Source: Pseudomonadota bacterium (GTDB lineage Bacteria; Pseudomonadota; Alphaproteobacteria; Rhizobiales; Devosiaceae). Taken from it: a stretch of DNA of 15,108 bases. The position numbers and the translations under genes were made by a program. A model generated the notes under the pieces. That model ran no database searches. It saw nothing but the letters and a program-made list of their open reading frames with translations, and was not told where the DNA came from. Below, in pieces: positions 1-7,128 of this stretch (position 1 is the first letter of the stretch; each line of letters starts with the position of its first letter). The stretch lies in assembly GCA_023427545.1 (NCBI GenBank), contig JAEZBF010000376.1, forward strand, positions 1 to 15,108, in the 5' to 3' direction.

Positions 1-143
1 GTGTCACCCTGCTGGGACATCTGGGCGGCGAGCGAGGTGACGAAGTCACCCGGCGGCAGCTGGATGAGGAGGAAGGCGACGACCGAGATCGCGATCATCG
101 TCGGGACCATGTAGAGGACCCGCTTGCCGACGTATCTCAGCAC
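1..143 (-). CDS. ABC transporter permease, Opp/Dpp type (partial, N-terminus only)
   Basis: Only the first 47 codons are present; the gene runs off the left edge. The translation begins MLRYVGKRVLYMVPTM and continues through one hydrophobic segment (about residues 11-29) to LIQLPPGDFVTSLAAQ. That is the usual start of DppB/OppB-type permeases: a short basic N-terminus, first membrane helix, then a PPGD-like motif opening the periplasmic loop. I chose GTG at 143 because it gives the family N-terminus and a GAGGG ribosome-binding site lies just upstream; ATG at 110 is a less likely in-frame alternative. The start lies 10 bp past the dehydrogenase stop, so the genes are almost certainly co-transcribed and perhaps translationally coupled. 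With the binding protein at 1252-3183 it would form an inner-membrane importer whose remaining parts lie outside the window. Confidence 0.85.
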   Translation of the reverse strand, partial: MLRYVGKRVLYMVPTMIAISVVAFLLIQLPPGDFVTSLAAQMSQQGD

Positions 144-153
144 GGTGGGGCCC

Positions 154-1152
154 TCATGCTGCTGCTCCTGTCCACACATCGTCGGGCGTGATCGCGTTGA
201 GCATCGGCTCTCCGGCGGCGTAGCGGCGGAAGTTTTCGACGATCATCTCCACCGAGCGCGCCGAACGGTCCGGCAGCGCGGAGGTAAAATGTGGAGTGAT
301 CAGGAGGTTTGGCGTATCCCAGAGCGGGTGGCCGGGCGGTAGCGGCTCGGGCGAGGTCACGTCGAGGCCGGCGCCGGCGAGGCGGCCCTCGCGCAGCGCC
401 ACGATCAGCGCATCCTGGTCGATGACGTCGCCGCGCGAGAGGTTGATGACCACGGCGCTCGGCTTCATGAGCCCAATGGCGCGCTCGTCGAGAAGGTGCC
501 GCGTGCGGTCGGAAAGGTTGACGACCAGCGCCAGCACGTCCGCCTCGCGCAGCAGTGGATCGAGGCTTTCGCCGCGATCGGCGCAGTAGACGCGCTCGAC
601 CCCGGCAGGAAGCGGCGCCTCGCGGCGGCGATAGCCGAGCACGCGCATGCCGAATGCCTGGGCCCGGGTGGCGAGCGCCGTCCCCGAATTGCCCATGCCG
701 ACGATCCCCATGATCCGCCCCGAGAGGGCGCGCAGGTCCTTCATCGCCGGCGTCCGCAGCCACTCGTGCCGCTTCTGGGCCTCGTAGAAGTCCGGGTAGC
801 GCGAGCAGAGCAGGAGCGCGAACATCATGACGTGCTCGGCGAGTGCGCCTGCCGAGCGGCCGGCCGATCCGGTGACGACCAACCCGCGCGCGAACACCTC
901 GGGCCGGGCAGACTTGGTGAGCCCGGCATGGTCGCAGTGAATCCACTTGAGCCGGGGCGCCGACAGGAACCGCTCGTCGAGGTCGCCCGCGAGAACGGCG
1001 ATTTCTGCCTCGGCAAGCGCCGCCCGCAATGCATCGCTATCGGCGAGCGACACCACCCGCACCTGCCGGGGCATTGCCGCCTGGTGCAGGCGCTCCCACA
1101 GGGCGGAATCGAATGGCAGGGCCGCGTCGGCGAGAACAAGCCCCGTGGTCAT
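154..1152 (-). CDS. D-2-hydroxyacid dehydrogenase family protein (NAD(P)-dependent)
   Basis: This 332-residue protein has the layout of the D-isomer-specific 2-hydroxyacid dehydrogenases: split substrate domain at about 1-105 and 290-332, nucleotide-binding Rossmann domain at about 106-289. The dinucleotide motif GMGNSG is at 152-157. The catalytic triad is visible: Arg240 in INLSRGD, Glu269 in SPEPLP and His288 in ITPHFTS. The family reduces 2-oxoacids to D-2-hydroxyacids or oxidises them; relatives act on glyoxylate, hydroxypyruvate and phosphoglycerate, and the substrate cannot be read from this sequence. The start at 1152 has GAGG nine bases upstream. The gene sits between the binding-protein and permease genes of an uptake operon, which suggests that it handles an oxo- or hydroxy-acid derived from the imported compound. 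That link is inference from position. Confidence 0.9.
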   Translation of the reverse strand: MTTGLVLADAALPFDSALWERLHQAAMPRQVRVVSLADSDALRAALAEAEIAVLAGDLDERFLSAPRLKWIHCDHAGLTKSARPEVFARGLVVTGSAGRSAGALAEHVMMFALLLCSRYPDFYEAQKRHEWLRTPAMKDLRALSGRIMGIVGMGNSGTALATRAQAFGMRVLGYRRREAPLPAGVERVYCADRGESLDPLLREADVLALVVNLSDRTRHLLDERAIGLMKPSAVVINLSRGDVIDQDALIVALREGRLAGAGLDVTSPEPLPPGHPLWDTPNLLITPHFTSALPDRSARSVEMIVENFRRYAAGEPMLNAITPDDVWTGAAA

Positions 1153-1180
1153 GCGCGTAAACCTCGATCCTGGCAGGCCT

Positions 1181-1244
1181 CCCCCGGCTAGGGTCGAGCC
1201 GGGGGTGCATCATGGGCACGGGCGGCGAGGCGCCGTCCGTGCCC
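1181..1244 (-). repeat. Two tandem stem-loops between solute-binding protein and dehydrogenase genes
   Basis: The 99-bp intergenic region holds two strong inverted repeats. The first met by transcription (1214-1244) has 13-bp arms: GGGCACGGGCGGC pairs with 1232-1244 around a 5-base loop, with one G-T wobble. The second (1181-1189 with 1197-1205) is a perfect 9-bp stem, CCCCCGGCT/AGCCGGGGG, with a 7-base loop. Neither is followed on the minus strand by a T-run, so they are not typical intrinsic terminators. Stem-loops directly after a binding-protein gene are known in other transport operons, where they protect the upstream mRNA and reduce downstream expression. I infer the same role here. Confidence 0.65.
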
Positions 1245-1251
1245 GAAGCTC

Positions 1252-3183
1252 TTAGTTGGCGATGTAGTACTGCTCGGGATTGCTCGGGCCCGGGGTCGGA
1301 TAGATCCAGGAGCCCGGCATCGAGGCGGGCACGTTGCGGAACGTCGCCTTCTTGACGCCATAGCCGTTCGACGGCCAGGCGATGCCCATGGTCCAGAACT
1401 CGTCGGCCGCGATGTCGAGAATCTCGTTCATCAGGCGAACCTGCTCCTTGGGATCGGCGGCAGCCTGCAGCTGGCCATAGAGTTCCATCTGCTTGAGCGC
1501 GGGCTCGGAGGGCTGCTCCGGCTTGACCTGGGCAGTCGCCGGGTCAACATCGAGGAAGTAGGCGGTCCATGCCGGCGCCCAGTAGTAGCTGTCGGCATTG
1601 GAGGGGAACCACCAGCGCGGATCGAGCACGACTTCCTGCCCGGCCCCGCCGCCACGCTCCCAGGCCACGCCTTCGAGCTCGCCGGCATCCTGGCGCGTCG
1701 CGATCAGGGTGCGGTCCATCGGAGTCGGCGTCATCTGGATGCCGACCTTGGCCCACTGCTGGGCGATCAGCTCAAGGGCGTCGCCGAACACCGTGTTGGC
1801 GGCGCTGTAGGCGTAGATGAGGACGAAGGGGCTGCCGTCGGGCCGCTGGCGCATGCCGTCGCTGCCCTTGTTGGGCAGGACCTTGTCCAGGTACTCGTTC
1901 GCCTTTGCGACATCGTACTCGGTATACTGCTTGGCGAGCTTCTCGTTGTAGTAGGGCGAGCCGGGCAGCGGCGAGGTCTGGGCCACTTCACCCTGGCCCA
2001 GCCAGACCACGTCCAGCACTTCCTGCCGGTCGGTCGCGTAGGAGAGGCCGATGCGGAAGTTCTTGTCCTGGAAGATGCCGCGGGTGACCGGGTCCTTGTG
2101 GTTGAGGGTGAGCAGCATCACCATCAGGTGCGGGGTCGACGGGGTCTCGTCGATGAACTCGAAATTGCCCTGCGCGCGGCCCTCGTAGAGCACCGGCTTG
2201 TTGGCGTTGGTGGCGAGGCTGCGGTCCTGGAAGTCGATCTCGCCGGCCAGCGTCTTGGTCACGAGAACCTGCGGGTCGGACAGCACGTCCATGGTCAGCG
2301 TGTCGATATAGGGAAGCTGGTTCCCCTCGGTATCGACCTTCCAGTAGTAGGGATTGCGCTGAGCGAGCGCGCGTGTCGCCGAGCCTTCGCCGTAGCCTTG
2401 CGTGAACACCCAGGGGTTGAGCGTCGGGACCTCGGTGTTTGCCGTGAAATCGGCCTTGGCGACCATCAGCCCGACCCAGTCAGTCTGGCCGGCGGCGGCA
2501 ATCTCGTCGGCAACCTTAGGGTTGAAGTCGGGGTGGAACTTCTCGAGGTAGTGCCTGGGGTACTGCACGGCGGCGATGTCGAGCGGACGCGCCGTCGCCA
2601 GGTACTGCAGGAACAGGCCCTTGGGATTGGCGAACTTGAACTTGAAGGTGGTCTCGTCGATCACCTCGAGGGCAACCCTGGACCCATCGCTGTTGATGAA
2701 CGGCTCGGTCGGCGAGGGCGTGAACTGGTCGTTGCTGAACAACGCCTTGTACCAGAACTCGATGTCAGCCGAGGTGAAGGGCTCTCCGTCCGACCACTTC
2801 ATGCCCTTGCGCAGGTGGAACGTGAACTCGGTCGAGTTGTCGTTCACGTCGACCGACTCTGCGATGTTGGGGACGACCTGCGACCAGTCGGGCGACCAGC
2901 GCATCAGGTTCTCATAGGTGGCCGTCCGGTAGATCCAGGGCTCGTCGTTGCCGCCGACCAGGGCCGAACGCCAGTTGCCGCCATACGTGCCGACCTGCTC
3001 CACCGGGGTAACGACCAGCGGGTTCTCGGGTAGCCGCTGCTCCAGCGGTGGCAGCGTTCCGGCATCGACCATGGACTTGAGCATCGGGGCTTCCCCCGCC
3101 GCGACGGTACCGAGGCCGAGAAGAACCGCGGTGAGAGCCACGGCTGCCGCGGACCAGACGCGCGGCGCAGATACCTTGATCAT
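1252..3183 (-). CDS. ABC transporter substrate-binding protein, family 5 (SBP_bac_5), large form
   Basis: A periplasmic substrate-binding protein of 643 residues. Residues 1-29 form a Sec signal peptide (MIKVSAPRVW, then a hydrophobic run ending TVAA) with probable cleavage near VAA|GE; there is no lipobox cysteine. The mature part shows family-5 features, including LRKGMKWSDGEPFTSADIEFW, the classic conserved block of dipeptide/nickel/oligosaccharide binders. It is about 100 residues longer than typical DppA or OppA, as in the large subgroup often found beside glycoside hydrolase genes. I placed the start at 3183 because GGGAGGAG lies six bases upstream and the signal peptide begins there; the frame stays open 32 codons further up but that stretch looks non-coding. 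A putative operator (3304-3323) lies 120 bp upstream. The ligand is unknown; an oligosaccharide or glycoside is the best guess given the divergent hydrolase. Confidence 0.92.
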   Translation of the reverse strand: MIKVSAPRVWSAAAVALTAVLLGLGTVAAGEAPMLKSMVDAGTLPPLEQRLPENPLVVTPVEQVGTYGGNWRSALVGGNDEPWIYRTATYENLMRWSPDWSQVVPNIAESVDVNDNSTEFTFHLRKGMKWSDGEPFTSADIEFWYKALFSNDQFTPSPTEPFINSDGSRVALEVIDETTFKFKFANPKGLFLQYLATARPLDIAAVQYPRHYLEKFHPDFNPKVADEIAAAGQTDWVGLMVAKADFTANTEVPTLNPWVFTQGYGEGSATRALAQRNPYYWKVDTEGNQLPYIDTLTMDVLSDPQVLVTKTLAGEIDFQDRSLATNANKPVLYEGRAQGNFEFIDETPSTPHLMVMLLTLNHKDPVTRGIFQDKNFRIGLSYATDRQEVLDVVWLGQGEVAQTSPLPGSPYYNEKLAKQYTEYDVAKANEYLDKVLPNKGSDGMRQRPDGSPFVLIYAYSAANTVFGDALELIAQQWAKVGIQMTPTPMDRTLIATRQDAGELEGVAWERGGGAGQEVVLDPRWWFPSNADSYYWAPAWTAYFLDVDPATAQVKPEQPSEPALKQMELYGQLQAAADPKEQVRLMNEILDIAADEFWTMGIAWPSNGYGVKKATFRNVPASMPGSWIYPTPGPSNPEQYYIAN

Positions 3184-3303
3184 CTTGCTCCTCCCAGGGA
3201 CAGCGATCATGCGGCCCGTTGCTCCTCGCCCTCTTTGCCGGGACGGAGGAGGCTGCGGGTCACCGCCAGCACAGCCCATTGCCGTGCCTTCACATACGCT
3301 ACG

Positions 3304-3323
3304 GCAGATTATGTACGATCTGC
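3304..3323 (-). promoter_or_regulatory. Candidate operator 1 for the GntR regulator, upstream of the binding-protein gene
   Basis: Positions 3304-3323 form an interrupted palindrome, GCAGAT-N8-ATCTGC. Its core GATTATGTACGATCTG (3307-3322) recurs with one mismatch, in inverse orientation, at 4233-4248 upstream of the hydrolase gene. On the coding (minus) strand the site is immediately preceded by TTG, as in TTGCAGATCGTACATAATC, which parallels the TTGACA of the other site. It lies in the 211-bp gap between the regulator stop and the binding-protein start, where an operon promoter is expected. FCD-type GntR proteins bind such short palindromes. Assignment to this regulator is inference from repetition and position. 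Confidence 0.6.
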
Positions 3324-3394
3324 AACCATCAAATCAGGCAGCGAGATGTCTCCGCAGCCAAGTCGCGATGAAAGCTGAGCGAATTCGGTATCGC

Positions 3395-4156
3395 TCAGGC
3401 GTTGGCGGGTTGCTCGCGAAGGCGCGCGCGGCGAAGGTTCGCAAGAAACACCTCGCGGGATCGCCGGGTGTGGCGACCGATTGCGGCGACTGCGCGTTCG
3501 GGATCCCCTGCCTCGATGGCCTCTACGAGCGCCCAGTGTTCTGCGTTCGACTGGCGCATCAGCGCCATGGTCAATGGGTTTTTGCGCGACAGCGACCGGA
3601 GCCAGAACGAGTGCCGCTTCAGGATCCGGATCGCCTCCTGGTTGGGATGCCAGTCGCGGATATGGTCGTGCAGCGAGTTGTTGGCGACGTGGTAGGCCTG
3701 GTAGTCGCCGGCCTCTTCCGCCGCCTGGCATCGAAGCTGTATCCGGCGCAGTTCGTCGACTTCCTCGGCGGTCGCCAGCTCCACGAAAGCCCGCACGAAA
3801 TAAGGCTCGAAGAGGTCACGGATATCGAAGATGTTCCGGACCATATCCTCATCGACCTGCCGCACCCGCGCGCCGCGGTTGGGGCTGATGACGACGAGCC
3901 CCTCCCCCTCCAGGCCCTGCAGCGCCTCGCGCGCCGGGTTGGTGCTGGTGTTGTACCGCGCCGCGATGTCGCTGACCTTGATCCGCGAGCCGGCGGGGAT
4001 GCGGCCCTCGAGGATATCCTCCCGAAGCAGGGCCTGCAGGCGACCGTAGTCGGGCCGGCGGCTCGGCTCGGCCGGGGCGCTCACCTCTGGCTTTTCAAGT
4101 GTACGAGCCTTCTGCAACGCGGCCAATCTGCCCACCATGTCGTTCTGACGGCCCAC
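3395..4156 (-). CDS. GntR-family transcriptional regulator, FadR subfamily (FCD domain)
   Basis: This 253-residue regulator has a winged helix-turn-helix at about 38-102, with the GntR signature running through LREDILEGRIPAGSRIKVSD, NPAREALQGLEGEGLV and NRGARV. A helical FCD ligand domain follows at about 108-240. Three histidines expected to hold the FCD metal are present: His163 (NNSLHDH), His207 (AEHWALVEAI) and His229. FCD regulators usually bind small carboxylic or sugar acids and are mostly repressors released by ligand. The gene is divergent from the putative hydrolase and upstream of the transporter operon on the same strand; matching operator-like sites flank both. The start is GTG at 4156 with a weak GGGGCGA upstream. 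ATG at 4138 is an alternative but lacks a clear ribosome-binding site. The first 35 residues are a variable tail. Confidence 0.92.
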   Translation of the reverse strand: MGRQNDMVGRLAALQKARTLEKPEVSAPAEPSRRPDYGRLQALLREDILEGRIPAGSRIKVSDIAARYNTSTNPAREALQGLEGEGLVVISPNRGARVRQVDEDMVRNIFDIRDLFEPYFVRAFVELATAEEVDELRRIQLRCQAAEEAGDYQAYHVANNSLHDHIRDWHPNQEAIRILKRHSFWLRSLSRKNPLTMALMRQSNAEHWALVEAIEAGDPERAVAAIGRHTRRSREVFLANLRRARLREQPANA

Positions 4157-4183
4157 CTGCGCGGTCGCCCCACGGGTGAGTGG

Positions 4184-4192
4184 TATATACGA
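4184..4192. promoter_or_regulatory. Weak third operator-like core near the regulator start
   Basis: TATATACGA at 4184-4192 matches the operator-1 core TATGTACGA (3310-3318) at eight of nine bases, but the flanking arms are not conserved. On the minus strand the same bases include TATATA, which could serve as a -10 element for the regulator gene about 28 bp upstream of its GTG. Autoregulation through this site is possible but weakly supported. Confidence 0.25.
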
Positions 4193-4228
4193 CTAATGGC
4201 GAAGCGCCACCACTTCGCTAGCCCGCGG

Positions 4229-4256
4229 TTGACAGATCATACATAATCCAAGATCA
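4229..4256 (+). promoter_or_regulatory. Promoter -35 element with overlapping candidate operator 2, upstream of the hydrolase gene
   Basis: A perfect -35 hexamer, TTGACA, is at 4229-4234 in the divergent region. Overlapping its last two bases is CAGATCATACATAATC (4233-4248), the inverse complement of the operator-1 core with one difference in sixteen. Binding here would cover the spacer of the promoter, the classical geometry of repression. No strong -10 is visible at 16-18 bp spacing. AGATCA occurs twice, at 4235-4240 and 4251-4256. The start codon of the hydrolase lies 85 bp from the -35 hexamer. Confidence 0.6.
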
Positions 4257-4318
4257 GTCATGTGCTTTGTTCACACTAGCGGCCTCTGAAGGTCGTGCTC
4301 GCGTTGGAGGTGCCTTCG

Positions 4319-6427
4319 ATGACCAAGTGGTGGCAGCGGCCGCAGCGGATTGTCCAAACCAACCTGCGCCTCATCGATGCGAGCCTGGATCCGGATACCG
4401 TGGCCGAAAGCCTGGTCGAGCTCGGCGCGACGGCCATGCTCTTCAACGTCGGCGGCATCTTCGCCTGGTACGATACGCAACTCCCGCTGCAGCCGCGCAA
4501 CCCGTTGCTCGTCAATGGCGACGACCTGCTTGCCCGCATGATCGCCGCCGCCCATAGCCGCGATATTCGCGTCATCGGCCGCTACGATCTCTCCAAGGGA
4601 ACGCGCATTGCCTACGACGCACACCCGGAATGGTTCTGCGTCGACGAGCTCGGGCGCCCCTTCGAGTACAACGGGACCTACCAGGCTTGCGTGAACGGCG
4701 GCTGGTACCACACAGAAGGCATCGACGTGCTTCGCGAGACCCTCTCGCGCTATGAGATCGACGGCCTCTTCTTCAACATGTTCGGCTATCTCGCGGTCGA
4801 CTACAGTCTCAGGGCTTACGGGCTCTGCCATTGCGAGAACTGCAAGCGCGAGTTCCGCCGCTTCGCCAATGCTGAGCTCCCGACAAAGCGCGATCTGTCC
4901 GACCCGCTCTATCGCACCTACCTGCAGTTTCAGGACGCGACCAGCCAGGCATTGGCCGGCTCGATGTACGATGCGGTCAAGGCGATCCGGCCCGAGACTG
5001 CCATCTCGAACATGGGCAAGAAGAGCGACTTCTTCCGTGGCGAGGTCAATCGCCGCCTCGATCGGCCGCAGCCGGAGTGGCCTTACTACGCCGGAGAGCA
5101 GGCTCGCAATTTCCGCTCGCTCGGTGCTAACCGCATACGGCACTCCTCCGCCCTCACGCATTTCATCGATTTTCCGTGGCGCTACAGCGCCGAGACCGGT
5201 GCCGCCCAGGCAATGCGTCTTGCCCAGCAGCTCGCGAACGGTGCCGATCCCCACTACTACTTCATGGGTCCCCCTGAGCAGGCCGACCGCAAGCCTATCC
5301 CGGCGCTCCGGCAGGTCTTCGCGATGCACAAGGCGCACGAGCACCTCTACGAGGACCTCGCCTCCGAAGCGCGCATCGCCCTCTACACCTCGCACAAGTC
5401 TCGGCGCTACGACCCCCGTCCGGGGCTGTCGCTGCAGGCCTTCCGCGGCGCCTATGGTGCCCTGCTCGAGTCCGGGCTGGCCTTCGACACCATCCATGAT
5501 GCGCGCGCCACCGAGCCCGATTTCGCAACCGCGCACGCCGGCTACGACACCATCGTCCTGGCGGGCGCCGGCTGCCTCTCGCAAGCGGAGGCCGAAGCGC
5601 TCGACCTCTACGTCGCCCAGGGCGGCACGCTGCTCGTCATCGGCCAGGCGGGCAGCCACGACCAGGCAGGTGCGGCGGCCTCCCCTACCCGGCTGAAATC
5701 ACTGCCGATCGAAGCCGTAAAAGACGTGCGCGACATGCGCGGCGGTTACGTGCGCATGCCCGCCGGAGCCGTCGGTGGTCTGGACAGTGAGCTGATCATG
5801 CTCGACGGGGCCTATCAGGTGGCGAAGGCGCGCACTGACGCGGAGTCGCTCTATCGGGTCCTGCTGCCCCAGCGCTTCGGACCGCCGGAACTCTGCTACC
5901 CCGAGCCGAAGTCCGATTCCGACCTGCCGGGCGTGCTGATCGGCAAATTCGGCAGGGGCCGCTGCATCTTCGTGCCGTGGCAGGCCGATGTGCTCTACGG
6001 CGAGCTCGGTCTGGCCGAACATCGCGCGCTAATCGCAGATCTTGCTGCCCGCTACACCCGCCCGCCCCTGGTCAAATTCGAAGGACCGGGCCGGGTCGAG
6101 CTGACGGTCCAGCGCAGCGAGCGGACCGGAGACCTGCTGGTTCACCTCGTCAACTACTCGGGCCAGAACGGCAACACGTACGCCGACCCCGTGCCTATCC
6201 ATAGCGCGCGGCTGGTGCTCAACGGTGCCAACGCACGGGCGTGTCGAACGCTCGTCAGCGAGGCGCAGATCCGTTCTCAACGGCAGACGAGCAGCAGTCA
6301 GGTCTCTTTCGCTTTGCCGCCGATCGGCGCCTATGAAGTGATCTCGATCGAGATAGAACAGGCACCGGCGAAGTCTACGACGACTGTGCGGCAGGACGCC
6401 GAAAGCTCTACGCTGGTGGGCCGCTAG
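4319..6427 (+). CDS. Putative glycoside hydrolase, GHL6-like catalytic domain with beta-galactosidase-type C-terminal domains
   Basis: A 702-residue, probably cytoplasmic protein without signal peptide. Residues about 10-340 resemble the hypothetical glycosyl hydrolase 6 (GHL6) barrel: GGIFAWYDTQLP (45-56), YDAHPEWFCVDELGRPF (99-115), ACVNGGWY (123-130), YEIDGLFFNMFGY (145-157) and a CHCENC cysteine cluster (170-175), like the metal site of GH42-type enzymes. Residues about 350-450 look like the amidotransferase-fold trimerisation domain of GH42 beta-galactosidases (LLVIGQAG near its end). A beta-rich domain closes the chain. The catalytic acids cannot be assigned by eye; Asp148 is a candidate, and the family's usual acidic residue a few positions on is Asn153 here. 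ATG at 4319 is preferred because GGAGG lies eight bases upstream; GTG at 4295 is in frame but poorly placed. Divergence from the regulator and transporter suggests it cleaves the imported glycoside. Confidence 0.75.
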   Translation: MTKWWQRPQRIVQTNLRLIDASLDPDTVAESLVELGATAMLFNVGGIFAWYDTQLPLQPRNPLLVNGDDLLARMIAAAHSRDIRVIGRYDLSKGTRIAYDAHPEWFCVDELGRPFEYNGTYQACVNGGWYHTEGIDVLRETLSRYEIDGLFFNMFGYLAVDYSLRAYGLCHCENCKREFRRFANAELPTKRDLSDPLYRTYLQFQDATSQALAGSMYDAVKAIRPETAISNMGKKSDFFRGEVNRRLDRPQPEWPYYAGEQARNFRSLGANRIRHSSALTHFIDFPWRYSAETGAAQAMRLAQQLANGADPHYYFMGPPEQADRKPIPALRQVFAMHKAHEHLYEDLASEARIALYTSHKSRRYDPRPGLSLQAFRGAYGALLESGLAFDTIHDARATEPDFATAHAGYDTIVLAGAGCLSQAEAEALDLYVAQGGTLLVIGQAGSHDQAGAAASPTRLKSLPIEAVKDVRDMRGGYVRMPAGAVGGLDSELIMLDGAYQVAKARTDAESLYRVLLPQRFGPPELCYPEPKSDSDLPGVLIGKFGRGRCIFVPWQADVLYGELGLAEHRALIADLAARYTRPPLVKFEGPGRVELTVQRSERTGDLLVHLVNYSGQNGNTYADPVPIHSARLVLNGANARACRTLVSEAQIRSQRQTSSSQVSFALPPIGAYEVISIEIEQAPAKSTTTVRQDAESSTLVGR

Positions 6428-6484
6428 GCAAACGGTGCGCGACAGCGAGCGCGATATCTCTGCCGGTTGATAGAGGCGCCAAGT

Positions 6485-6520
6485 GACAGGCCGCGGACGT
6501 GCCGCGGCCTGTCTCCGTTT
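6485..6520 (+). terminator. Probable terminator after the putative hydrolase gene
   Basis: A perfect 12-bp stem (GACAGGCCGCGG at 6485-6496 with CCGCGGCCTGTC at 6502-6513) encloses a 5-base loop, 57 bp after the hydrolase stop. It is followed by TCCGTTT, a short imperfect T-run. It also lies just past the stop of the convergent gene at 6520-7023, so it may end both transcripts, but no T-run exists on the minus strand. Confidence 0.65.
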
Positions 6521-7023
6521 CAAGCTGCCGAAGGACCGGGATCGTCCCAAGTCGGAGTACTGACCGGCCGGCGGCCGGAGGAGATGGTCCTGATCCTGGA
6601 GCCCGCCTCATCGATCCGCGCAACATGGCTTCGATGCCTGTCCAACTCGGGCTGGTAGAGGACCGAGATCACCTCGACCCGGGCGGGCGTGCCGTCAAAG
6701 GCGACGGCTGCCGCTACGTCTCCAGCGCGCATCCCGAGGAGCGTTGCGCCGAGCGGCGTGTTGACCAGGAGCGTCTGTCCGCGGAACTCACGAGATGGCG
6801 AGGCAATCAACCGGCGCTCGTCCGGTCGTCCATCGACGAGGTACCGCACACGGCTGTCGAGCGTAACGACGTCGGCCGGCACATCCTCGGGCAGCACCAC
6901 TGTTGCCGCATGCAACTTCTGGCGCAGCACGCTCGCCAGAGCGATGTCCATGTCGTCGTGGTACGTGAGGTCCTCGACGAGCCGCAGGTCCCTGGACGTC
7001 AGGATGATCTTGGAAGTGCTCAT
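6520..7023 (-). CDS. rnk: Rnk-like protein (nucleoside diphosphate kinase regulator / GreA-GreB C-terminal domain family)
   Basis: This 167-residue protein resembles Rnk throughout its first 125 residues. A short helical N-terminal part (about 8-45) includes ILTSRDLRLVEDL and LRQKLHAATVV. A GreA/GreB-C-like beta domain (about 48-125) follows, with PADVVTLDSRVRYLVDG, LLVNTPLGATLLGMRAGD and VEVISVLYQPE. Rnk proteins bind RNA polymerase near the secondary channel and influence nucleotide-kinase expression, but lack the full Gre coiled coil; the short N-terminus here fits. The last 40 residues are an extra Arg/Pro/Ser-rich tail not usual in Rnk (about 136 residues in E. coli). The start at 7023 has GGAG six bases upstream. 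The gene follows a long leader with mini-ORFs and hairpins, so its expression may be controlled after initiation. Confidence 0.8.
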   Translation of the reverse strand: MSTSKIILTSRDLRLVEDLTYHDDMDIALASVLRQKLHAATVVLPEDVPADVVTLDSRVRYLVDGRPDERRLIASPSREFRGQTLLVNTPLGATLLGMRAGDVAAAVAFDGTPARVEVISVLYQPELDRHRSHVARIDEAGSRIRTISSGRRPVSTPTWDDPGPSAA

Positions 7024-7052
7024 TTGATTCTCCGGAATGGCTGAGGAAGCGT

Positions 7053-7080
7053 CCCTGGCCCGGCGGATGCCGGACCAGGG
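7053..7080 (-). promoter_or_regulatory. Stable leader hairpin just upstream of the rnk-like gene
   Basis: On the minus strand the arms 7069-7080 (CCCTGGTCCGGC) and 7053-7064 (GCCGGGCCAGGG) form a 12-bp stem with a single U-G wobble and a 4-base loop. The hairpin starts at the base after the stop of the 15-codon mini-ORF (7081-7128) and ends 29 bases before the rnk-like ATG. No T-run follows. A ribosome finishing the mini-ORF would collide with or melt the stem, which suggests translation-dependent control. The hairpin is seen directly; the regulation is inference. Confidence 0.5.
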
Positions 7081-7128
7081 CTACCGCCGCGTCTGGAGCT
7101 GTCCGTTCCTGAATGGAGCCTTGATCAT
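7081..7128 (-). CDS. Possible leader mini-ORF 2, 15 aa
   Basis: The reading frame MIKAPFRNGQLQTRR begins with ATG at 7128, overlapping the stop of mini-ORF 1 in an ATGA arrangement. GGAG lies eight bases upstream. It ends in TAG directly against the 7053-7080 hairpin. It matches nothing I recognise. It is too short to prove by coding statistics; the coupled start and the position against the hairpin are the only support. Confidence 0.3.
   Translation of the reverse strand: MIKAPFRNGQLQTRR

Noticed and set aside
2948..4246. Open frame of 432 codons on the plus strand over the GntR gene and its flanks
   Set aside because: It crosses two intergenic regions and is antisense to a well-supported regulator; its translation resembles no family.
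4271..5659. Open frame of 462 codons on the minus strand opposite the putative hydrolase
   Set aside because: It mirrors the codon structure of the plus-strand gene and has no recognisable domain or ribosome-binding site.
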